A stretch of DNA of 5,921 bases from Micromonosporaceae bacterium (lineage in GTDB: Bacteria > Actinomycetota > Actinomycetes > Mycobacteriales > Micromonosporaceae). Positions within the stretch are counted from its first letter, which is position 1; each line of letters starts with the position of its first letter. The translations under genes were made by a program, and so were the position numbers. Positions 1-4,932 of this stretch are shown in pieces. The stretch is taken from positions 1 to 5,921 of the forward strand of contig JADGHA010000289.1 of NCBI GenBank assembly GCA_019689695.1, in the 5' to 3' direction. The notes under the pieces were generated by a model, which worked only from the letters and a program-made list of their open reading frames with translations, was not told where the DNA came from and did no database searches.

Positions 1-66
1 CAGTTGTGTACCCCGAAAAATGGGATATGTCCCCCTATTTCGGGGGGCACAACTGCAAGATCGCGG
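1..66. repeat. Left copy of hairpin-forming inverted repeat (cut by window edge)
   Basis: This is an imperfect palindrome. CAGTTGTG at 1-8 pairs with CACAACTG at 48-55. Two unpaired positions follow (TA at 9-10 opposite GG at 46-47), and then 11-18 pairs with 38-45. The apex contains GGGATATGTCCC. The outer right flank, CAAGATCGCGG at 56-66, continues the right arm; its partner on the left would lie before base 1. Read forward, it matches the reverse complement of the repeat at 1042-1107 at 61 of 66 positions, with differences only at 16, 21 and 33-35. The two copies are therefore inverted relative to each other around the nuclease gene. Repeat family unknown. Confidence 0.9.
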
Positions 67-98
67 GTGAGGGGGGTGGTGGACGGGTGTTCGAGCGG

Positions 99-126
99 TA
101 TCCACAGGTGACCTGTCTATCCACAG
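99..126 (+). promoter_or_regulatory. Paired TATCCACAG repeats around a palindrome, upstream of the nuclease gene
   Basis: TATCCACAG occurs at 99-107 and again at 118-126 in the same orientation, 19 bp apart. A perfect palindrome, ACAGGT-G-ACCTGT, occupies 104-116 and overlaps the first repeat. The repeats lie 54-81 bp before the start codon at 180. They resemble DnaA boxes (TTATCCACA) with one mismatch at the first base. A palindrome in this position could also be an operator for the winged-helix domain of the downstream protein, since AbiEi antitoxins are known to repress their own promoters through inverted repeats. A second short palindrome, GCGGGC-C-GCCCGC at 145-157, lies in the leader. 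No clear -10/-35 pair is visible. Confidence 0.5.
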
Positions 127-179
127 AAGACCGCTGACGTGGTGGCGGGCCGCCCGCGGGTTCGTCATCCTCGCCGGGC

Positions 180-1034
180 ATGGCGACCGAACTCCGGCGG
201 TACCGGGACCTCCTGGCTGACGGGGTCACCCGGCGGCGAATGGACGGCCTGCTCCACGACGGCGGCATCATGCGGGCCAGCCGCGGCGTGTACGGCTTCG
301 GCGGCGTCGCGACCGACGACCTTCTCCGCGCGCTGTTCCTCCGGCTGCCGCCCGGGACGCTACTCGGGTTCCAGTCGGCTGCCGTGCGGTACGGCTTCGA
401 CGTGCTGCCGCCCACAGCGGTGCACGTGATCGTGCCGGCCGGGACGGTGCGGCCACGGATTCGGGGCGTACGGGTACACGAGGCGATCATCCCGGTCGAT
501 GGCTGCACGTTGGTCGATGGTGTCCCGTGTGTCCCGGCCGCCCGTTGCGCGGTCGACCTCGCCCGGACACTGCGCCGGCTGGACGCCTTGCCCCTCCTCG
601 ATTCCGCCCTTCGCGCCCAGGCCTGCACCCCGGACGAGCTCGCGGCCGAAGTGTTGCGCCATCGAGGTCTCAAGGGGGTACGCCAGGCGCGCGAGCTGAT
701 TCCGTACGCGGACCCGCGTCCGGAATGCCGGCAGGAGAGCCAGCTGCGCCTGGTGGTACTCGATGCCGGGTTGCCCGCACCTGAGCCGCAGCTGTGGGTA
801 CGGGACGATTACGGCAACCTGCTCTACCGGCTGGATCTCGGATACCGGCAGCAGCGGGTGGGTCTGGAGTACGACGGCAAGTCGCACGCCGAGCAACGGC
901 GCCTGAGCAGTGATCGAGAGCGGATGAACTGGCTCGCCCGCCACGGCTGGACGATGCGCTACTTCACCGATCGGGATCTCTACCAGCGGCCGAGCTACAT
1001 CGTCTCGGAAGTCCGCGCCGCCCTCGCCGGCTGA
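180..1034 (+). CDS. AbiEi-like winged helix plus DUF559 (Vsr-like endonuclease) protein
   Basis: This 284-aa protein has two parts. Residues about 5-45 look like the winged helix of AbiEi-type antitoxins (G-V-T-R, then LLHDGGIMRASRGVYGF, the usual recognition helix and wing). Residues about 180-282 match the DUF559 pattern of the Vsr/PD-(D/E)XK nuclease group: E186 in RQESQLR, GLPAPEPQ at 198-205, D219 in RLDLGY, E230-Y-D-G-K234, H236, a D-R-E-R helix at 245-248, and HGW at 255-257. All candidate catalytic acids are present, so the domain is probably active on DNA; this is family inference. ATG at 180 is the first start after an in-frame stop at 135-137, with a weak ribosome site (GCCGGG). 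No AbiEii-type toxin gene adjoins it. Inverted copies of a hairpin repeat bracket the gene, and the stop codon lies 3 nt before the right copy. It may act as an autoregulated nuclease, as a stand-alone antitoxin-like regulator, or on the repeats themselves. Confidence 0.88.
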   Translation: MATELRRYRDLLADGVTRRRMDGLLHDGGIMRASRGVYGFGGVATDDLLRALFLRLPPGTLLGFQSAAVRYGFDVLPPTAVHVIVPAGTVRPRIRGVRVHEAIIPVDGCTLVDGVPCVPAARCAVDLARTLRRLDALPLLDSALRAQACTPDELAAEVLRHRGLKGVRQARELIPYADPRPECRQESQLRLVVLDAGLPAPEPQLWVRDDYGNLLYRLDLGYRQQRVGLEYDGKSHAEQRRLSSDRERMNWLARHGWTMRYFTDRDLYQRPSYIVSEVRAALAG

Positions 1035-1037
1035 CCC

Positions 1038-1122
1038 CTCTCCGCGATCTTGCAGTTGTGCCCCCCGAAATAACCGGACATATCCCCTTTTCCGGGGTAC
1101 ACAACTGCAAGATCGCGGAGAG
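1038..1122. repeat. Right copy of hairpin-forming inverted repeat; possible bidirectional terminator
   Basis: This is an 85-base palindrome whose 23-bp outer stem is perfect: 1038-1060 pairs with 1100-1122, beginning CTCTCCGCGATCTTGC. A two-base mismatch follows at 1061-1062 opposite 1098-1099, at the same place as in the left copy, and then five more pairs. The apex contains GGACATATCC, the reverse complement of the left copy's GGATATGTCC. The element fills 85 of the 101 bp between the stop codon of the nuclease gene and the stop codon of the convergent minus-strand gene. It could therefore end transcription from both sides, although no T-rich tract follows on either strand. Confidence 0.92.
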
Positions 1123-1135
1123 ACCGTTGATGCGG

Positions 1136-2389
1136 TTAGGGGTGCAGGTGCCAGGTGGCGCCGTCGGGGGTGTCGCGCACCTCGACGCCGGCCGCGCCCA
1201 AGCGATCGCGGATCCAGTCCGAGGTGGCCCAGTCCCGGCTGGCCCGGGCCCGGGCCCGCAGCTCGAGGAGGGTGTCCACATAGGGCGCGAGCACCTGGCG
1301 CGGATCCCGTGCGCCGGCCTCGGCGAGGTCGCCCAGCCGGACCACCATGCCGCGGAAGATCGCCCGCGCGTGCTCGCCCTCCTCGACGTCGGTGTCCGCC
1401 GACCAGTCCACGATCACCTGCTCGAGCTCGAGGATCGCCGTGACGCACCCGTCCACGTCCCGGTCGGCCAGGGCCCGAGAGAACGCGGCGTCCAGCCGGT
1501 CGGCGGCGCCGGCGAGCGACACCGGGGCGGGGGGGGCGGCGGCCGCCCCGGCCCCGGCGCCGCCGGCAGGTGCCGGCGCGGACTCCGCGGCCACCGGCGC
1601 GCCGGCCGCGAGCGAGGCGAGGTCGGTCAGGTCGAACACGCTGCCGGCGGGCCGGGTCACGCTGCGCCCGTGGCGCCGGACGGTCAGCACGCCGTTACCG
1701 AGCACCGAGACGTTGCCGGCGTCCAGGTCGAACACCACGGCGGTGTGCTCGTCCACGCCGAGGATGAACGACTCCTCCGGCAGCTCGGCCTCCATCTTGG
1801 ACAGCCGCTGCTCACCGAGGTAGCAGTACCGGGTGTCGTGGTGCCCGCCCTCGGCGTTGTTGTAGTGCGGGATGACCACCGCCGGCAGGCCGGTGATTGT
1901 GGCGATCAGATCCATGCCGGGCACCCAGTGTGGGTCGATACCGGCCTTGTAGATCTCGTAGACCGGTATCGCGTGCGAGCCGAGGGTGAGCGCCGCCGCG
2001 CTGGCGAAGCAGAGCGTGCCGCCGCGGGCCAGCTTCTCGGCGAGCACGTCCGGGATCGGCGTGTCGCGCCACTGGCGCAGCGCGTAGGTGGGGCTGCCCG
2101 GACCGGCGAAGATCCAATCGGCCTCGCGCAAAGCGGCCAGCGCCCGCTCGCGCTCCAGCGCGCTCTCCGGCACGGTGCGCCAGGAGACCAGCTCGACCTG
2201 CCGGCCGACACTGGACGCGAAGTAGGCGATGGCCCGGGCGGAGATGTCCTCGGCGTTGGTCTGGAACCCGTACGGGGTGTCCATCAGCACCGCCTTGCCG
2301 TCACCGCACCGGGCGAAGATCGCCCGGTGCGGCTTGACCATGGTGGGCGCGGTCTCGCCGGATCCCATGATCACCAGGAGTCTGCTCAT
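1136..2389 (-). CDS. Peptidase S51/cyanophycinase-like domain fused to a CysRS C-terminal-like domain
   Basis: This 417-aa protein is a fusion. Residues 1-245 have the class I glutamine-amidotransferase-like fold of peptidase S51/cyanophycinase proteins: MGSGETAPTM at 8-17, AGPGSPTYALRQW at 95-107, CFASAAALTLGS at 127-138 with candidate nucleophile S130, IPHYNN at 173-178 with H175, and GVDEHTAVV at 211-219. The usual G-x-S-A-G elbow reads A-S-A-A-A, so peptidase activity is uncertain. An Ala/Pro/Gly-rich linker spans about 263-292. Residues 293-417 resemble the DALR and tail region of cysteinyl-tRNA synthetase, most clearly LRARARASRDWATSDWIRD at 377-395 and GVEVRDTPDGATW at 401-413. There is no synthetase catalytic core (no HIGH or KMSKS). 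The start is ATG at 2389, overlapping the stop of the small upstream ORF as ATGA, with a G-rich stretch before it. Substrate unknown; a peptide- or aminoacyl-related role is only a guess. Confidence 0.85.
   Translation of the reverse strand: MSRLLVIMGSGETAPTMVKPHRAIFARCGDGKAVLMDTPYGFQTNAEDISARAIAYFASSVGRQVELVSWRTVPESALERERALAALREADWIFAGPGSPTYALRQWRDTPIPDVLAEKLARGGTLCFASAAALTLGSHAIPVYEIYKAGIDPHWVPGMDLIATITGLPAVVIPHYNNAEGGHHDTRYCYLGEQRLSKMEAELPEESFILGVDEHTAVVFDLDAGNVSVLGNGVLTVRRHGRSVTRPAGSVFDLTDLASLAAGAPVAAESAPAPAGGAGAGAAAAPPAPVSLAGAADRLDAAFSRALADRDVDGCVTAILELEQVIVDWSADTDVEEGEHARAIFRGMVVRLGDLAEAGARDPRQVLAPYVDTLLELRARARASRDWATSDWIRDRLGAAGVEVRDTPDGATWHLHP
2304..2332 (-). other. Perfect 13-bp stem with 3-nt loop inside the S51-like gene
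   Basis: CCGCACCGGGCGA at 2304-2316 is exactly complementary to 2320-2332, leaving only AGA as the loop. In the mRNA this is an almost entirely G/C hairpin located 57-86 nt after the start codon. It encodes part of the helix after the first motif (PHRAIFARCG). It may slow or pause translation, or be a chance product of GC-rich codons. Confidence 0.6.
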
Positions 2390-2520
2390 CCGTCCCGCCC
2401 CCCTGGATGCGGCCGCACGCCGGCGCCGCCGTCGGCTTCCGGAGACGGCCGGCCACCCGGTGGCCGGCGAGGCGCGTGTCGTTTCGCCCGCTCGCCGAAG
2501 CCGCTGATCCGCGTCGTCAT
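2386..2520 (-). CDS. Small 44-aa protein, translationally coupled on both sides
   Basis: This frame starts with ATG at 2520, overlapping the TGA stop of the alpha/beta hydrolase gene (ATGA). It ends with TGA at 2386-2388, overlapping the ATG of the S51-like gene (again ATGA). Overlap of this kind at both ends is the main evidence that it is translated. The product begins MTTRISGFGERAKRHA and continues as an Arg/Gly/Pro-rich tail (8 Arg, 10 Gly and 7 Pro in 44 residues), so it is basic and probably disordered. There is no signal peptide, membrane segment or Cys. The first dozen codons mostly end in G or C; the rest are more mixed (AAA, CGA, CCT, GGT, TCT), which could mean that only the N-terminal part is constrained. 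I do not recognise a family. It could be a partner peptide for a neighbouring enzyme, or a leader whose role is to couple translation. Confidence 0.6.
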   Translation of the reverse strand: MTTRISGFGERAKRHAPRRPPGGRPSPEADGGAGVRPHPGGRDG

Positions 2521-3401
2521 GGCGTGCCCACCGACATCGTCGCGAGGTCCAGCAGGTCGCGGGCCAGCCGGTCCGGGTGCTGGGCGTGCAGGTCGTGGTC
2601 GGCGCCCAGGTACTCGCGGATGGTCGCCCTCGGCAGCGCGGCCTGCGCCGCCGCCACCCGGTCGCGGATCCGCTGCGCCCGCTGCGGGTCTTCCGGTATC
2701 GCGGGCAGCAACAGGACCGGCGCGGTGACCGCCGGGAACCAGCGGTGCGGGGGGTCGTCCCACATGCTGCGCAGGATCGACATGTGGCGCGGGATGGACA
2801 GCCGCCGGGTGAGCGTGCCGTCCGGACCGACCCGCAGGTTGGCCACGGTCGCCTCGATCGCGGCCGTCGACCAGTCGGGGTGGACGCGCCGGAGCCTGGC
2901 CCGCATGGCATCGGCGGTCGCCCCGGCCAGCTCCGGCGGGCGCAGCGCCCGGGCACACTCCGACCACGACGCGAAGTCGGCAGAGAGGTCGATCCAGCCG
3001 CCGTCGACCAGGGCCAGCCCGGCCACCAGCGCCGGGTGCTCGGCCGCCATCCGCACCACGACGTTGCCGCCCCAGGACTGGCCGGCCACGATCGCCGGAC
3101 CCAGACCCAGCGCGCCGGCGACCGCCGCCACGTCCGCCGCGGCGGTGGCGGTGTCGTACCCCTCCTCGGGGGCGTCCGACTCGCCGTGGCTGCGCAGGTC
3201 CACCGCGTACACCGGGTGGCCCTCGGCGGCCAGCCGGTCGGCCACCCCGTCCCACAGTCGCGCGTTCGACGAAAGCCCGTGCACCAGCAGGAATGGGGGC
3301 GGCGCCGACCCCGCCCGGTGCCGGACGCGCAGCGCCACCCCGTCGGCGACCGTCACCGAAATCTGCAATCCCTCACCCGCCTTCGCGCCGCTCCCGGACA
3401 T
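2517..3401 (-). CDS. Alpha/beta-fold hydrolase
   Basis: This 294-aa protein has the layout of a typical alpha/beta hydrolase. The oxyanion-hole H-G is in LLVHGLSSNARLWD (38-51). VYAVDLRSHGESD at 64-76 is the loop after strand 4. The nucleophile elbow GQSWGG at 107-112 gives S109. A cap region follows at about 140-220. VLLLPAIPED at 229-238 supplies a possible acid (D238; D133 is an alternative). The catalytic histidine is probably H269 in GADHDLHAQHP. The catalytic set therefore looks complete; the likely chemistry is ester, lactone or C-C bond hydrolysis, and the substrate cannot be inferred. I chose ATG at 3401 because a TANNNT hexamer lies exactly 7 nt before it. The frame also allows TTG at 3431, adding ten residues. 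It is the first gene of a three-gene minus-strand unit; its stop overlaps the start of the 44-aa ORF. Confidence 0.9.
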   Translation of the reverse strand: MSGSGAKAGEGLQISVTVADGVALRVRHRAGSAPPPFLLVHGLSSNARLWDGVADRLAAEGHPVYAVDLRSHGESDAPEEGYDTATAAADVAAVAGALGLGPAIVAGQSWGGNVVVRMAAEHPALVAGLALVDGGWIDLSADFASWSECARALRPPELAGATADAMRARLRRVHPDWSTAAIEATVANLRVGPDGTLTRRLSIPRHMSILRSMWDDPPHRWFPAVTAPVLLLPAIPEDPQRAQRIRDRVAAAQAALPRATIREYLGADHDLHAQHPDRLARDLLDLATMSVGTP

Positions 3402-3408
3402 GCCGCCG

Positions 3409-3414
3409 AATGTA
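3409..3414 (-). promoter_or_regulatory. Candidate -10 element for a leaderless hydrolase transcript
   Basis: On the minus strand the hexamer reads TACATT, fitting the actinobacterial TANNNT form. It is followed by 7 nt and then the ATG at 3401, which would place the transcription start at or next to the start codon. There is no good ribosome site before this ATG, which fits leaderless translation. No convincing -35 at the right distance is visible (TTGTCA at 3426-3431 is too close). Confidence 0.4.
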
Positions 3415-3445
3415 ACGCGGGGCTGTGACAATCGGCATGCCCGCG

Positions 3446-3601
3446 CTAGGGCCGCACGTGCAGCCCGAAACCCGAGCGGCCCGCGGGCTCCAGCCCCTCC
3501 TTCAGGTGCAGTGACGGGATCTCGTAGTCACCGGAGTTCTGCCGCCGGAACGCGATCGGCTCGGTCGACTCCAAGGTCAGCAGCCGCTGCTCCCAGGCCT
3601 T
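3446..3601 (-). pseudogene. 3' remnant of a minus-strand gene, possibly flavodoxin-like NAD(P)H oxidoreductase
   Basis: A minus-strand frame of about 51 codons ends at the TAG at 3446-3448. It reads with protein-like composition from AWEQRLLTLES through FRRQNSGDYEIP to GFGLHVRP. The pattern of a W-x-x-R-L helix, then a short P-I-x-F segment and a polar tail, recalls the C-terminus of flavodoxin_2-type NAD(P)H oxidoreductases. I recall this rather than prove it, so the assignment is weak. Toward its 5' side, homology-like sequence stops at about 3600, where a plus-strand MmyB-type fragment begins; beyond that the frame stays open only as a shadow of that fragment. There is no start codon or N-terminal domain, so it cannot be an intact gene. 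Confidence 0.45.
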
Positions 3602-3917
3602 GCCCGAGGATCCGCGGCTGGCCTCGCTGATAGGGGAGCTGGCGATGGGCAGCGAGCGCTTCCGGCGGCTATGGGCCCGCGCGGACGTGCGCGCGCGGAC
3701 GTACGGGCGTAAGGCCTACCGGCACCCCTTGGTCGGGGAACTGGAACTGCATCAGGAGAACTTCGTGCTGCCGGATGAGTCGGGCATGGAGCTGGTGGTG
3801 CTATCGGCGGCCCCCGGCAGCCCCTCCGCGGACGCCCTGCGGCTCCTGGACGGCCTGGATGCCGTCAGCACGCCTCGCGCAGCATCCGGGCGGCCTCCTC
3901 GGGCCGGATGTCGTTGA
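3600..3917 (+). pseudogene. Truncated MmyB-type XRE-family regulator (ligand-binding domain only)
   Basis: From 3600 the plus strand encodes PEDPRLASLIGELAMGSERF, then RRLWARADVRARTYGRK, RHPLVGELEL and, further on, APGSPSADALRLLDGL. This is the C-terminal half of the MmyB-like ligand-binding domain found in actinobacterial XRE-family regulators. The N-terminal helix-turn-helix and the first half of the sensor domain are missing. Upstream, the frame reads unrelated sequence back to a TAG at 3525-3527. Homology ends near residue 89 (about 3866), where the frame runs into the 3' end of galT on the other strand without its own stop, so the 3' end also looks lost. The codons are less GC-biased than in neighbouring genes (ATA, CTA, TTG, CAT, GAA), as expected of a decaying fragment. 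Intact members usually control an adjacent oxidoreductase gene. Confidence 0.72.
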
Positions 3918-4932
3918 TGAACACGCCCATCGCGGACTCCGAGCCGGCGAGGTACTTCAGCTTGCCCGGCGCCCGCCGGATGCTGAACAGCTGCAGGTGC
4001 AGGTAGGCCAGGTCGCGCCCGTCCCGCACGGGCGCCTGGTGCCAGGCCGAGATGTACGGCATCGGCCCCTCGAACAGCGCGTCGAACCGGCGCAGCAGGT
4101 CCAGGTAGATCGGCCCGAACGCGGCGCGCTCGGCGTCGTCGAGCGCCGGAAGGTCGGGTACCTGCCGGTGCGGCGCCAGGTGCACTTCGAACGGCCAGCG
4201 GGCCGCCGCCGGCACGTACGCCGTCCAGTGCTCGTTCTGCGCGACGACCCGTACCGCCGCCGCCCGCTCCGCGGCCAGGACGTCGGCGAAGAGGTTGCCA
4301 CCGCGATGGGCGCGGGCCGCCGCGAGCATGCTGCGCGTGCGCGGCGTGACGAAGGGGTACGCGTAGATCTGCCCGTGCGGGTGGTGCAGGGTCACACCGA
4401 TCTCGACGCCGCGGTTCTCGAAGCAGAACACCTGCTGCACGTACGGCAGGGCGGACAGCTCGGCGGTCCGGTCGGCCAGTGCGTCGAGGACCGTGCGGAC
4501 CCGGGTGGGCGGGAGCGAGGCGAACGAGGCGTTGTGGTCGGAGGTGAAGCAGACCACCTCGCAGCGCCCCTCACCCGGCCGCACCGGGGTGTACGGCGTG
4601 GCCGGGCCGGCCGACGGTCCGAACCGGTCCGACAGCGAAGGGAACCGGTTCTCGAACACGACCACGTCGTAGTCGTAGGCCGGGACCTCGGTAGAGCGGT
4701 CCGGGGTGGACGGACATAGTGGACACTCGTCGGGCGGGGGCAGGAAGGTGCGGGTCTGCCGGTGCGCCGCGATCGCGACCCACTCGGCGGTGAGCGGGTC
4801 GTAGCGCAGCTCGGAGGCGGGCGGGGGCGGCGGCAGCTGGCGCCGGTCCACCTCCGCGTGCACCGCGTCGTCCCGCTCGTCGAAGTAGATCAGCTCGCGG
4901 CCGTCGGCGAGCCGGATCGCCGTACGCTTCAT
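3865..4932 (-). CDS. galT: Galactose-1-phosphate uridylyltransferase
   Basis: This enzyme exchanges UMP between UDP-glucose and galactose-1-phosphate in the Leloir pathway, in the cytoplasm. The 355-aa protein is close to the usual family length and has the expected landmarks. The zinc ligands are C70-P-L-C73 with H133 (SDHN) and H184. VFENRFPSL is at 92-100. The active site ENRGVEIGVTLHHPHGQ spans 172-188, and H186 is the expected uridylylated nucleophile. The C-terminal half has SAWHQAP (H297), LHLQLFS (H312) and KYLAGSESAMG at 326-336. The start is ATG at 4932, which overlaps the TGA of the DeoR-family gene (ATGA); an upstream extension of the frame only shadows that gene. Translation is therefore probably coupled to the regulator. 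Downstream there is no galK or galE, only the converging MmyB remnant, whose frame overlaps the last codons. Confidence 0.96.
   Translation of the reverse strand: MKRTAIRLADGRELIYFDERDDAVHAEVDRRQLPPPPPASELRYDPLTAEWVAIAAHRQTRTFLPPPDECPLCPSTPDRSTEVPAYDYDVVVFENRFPSLSDRFGPSAGPATPYTPVRPGEGRCEVVCFTSDHNASFASLPPTRVRTVLDALADRTAELSALPYVQQVFCFENRGVEIGVTLHHPHGQIYAYPFVTPRTRSMLAAARAHRGGNLFADVLAAERAAAVRVVAQNEHWTAYVPAAARWPFEVHLAPHRQVPDLPALDDAERAAFGPIYLDLLRRFDALFEGPMPYISAWHQAPVRDGRDLAYLHLQLFSIRRAPGKLKYLAGSESAMGVFINDIRPEEAARMLREAC

Noticed and set aside
99..126. A replication origin based on DnaA-like boxes
   Set aside because: Only two imperfect boxes are present, with no AT-rich unwinding region and no replication genes, so an origin cannot be supported.
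1..1122. A conventional insertion sequence
   Set aside because: There is no DDE, serine or tyrosine transposase. The left repeat is cut by the window edge, so target-site duplications cannot be assessed.
360..1448. Minus-strand open frame of 362 codons across the nuclease gene
   Set aside because: It is antisense to the nuclease gene and to the end of the S51-like gene, crosses the hairpin repeat, and shows no protein-family pattern.
1136..1510. A free-standing cysteinyl-tRNA synthetase gene or fragment
   Set aside because: The CysRS-like sequence is in frame with and continuous to the S51-like domain through a linker, and the synthetase catalytic motifs are absent. It is a fused domain rather than a broken synthetase.
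1500..1600. GC-rich low-complexity stretch as a structural or regulatory repeat
   Set aside because: It encodes the Ala/Pro/Gly linker of the fusion protein, which explains its composition.
1935..1969. Inverted GATACCGG / CCGGTATC words within the S51-like gene
   Set aside because: The arms are short with a long spacer, lie in conserved coding sequence (VYEIYKAGID), and are compatible with chance.
1058..2728. Long plus-strand open frame (556 codons)
   Set aside because: It lies opposite the S51-like gene, its product has no recognisable motif and is rich in Arg/Gly/Val/His as expected of an antisense shadow in GC-rich DNA, and its start lies inside the hairpin repeat.
2390..2956. Upstream extension of the S51-like reading frame to 606 aa
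   Set aside because: The extra 189 codons lie in another frame of the alpha/beta hydrolase gene, with Arg/Pro/Ser-rich shadow composition. The family N-terminal motif MSRLLVIMGSGE begins at 2389.
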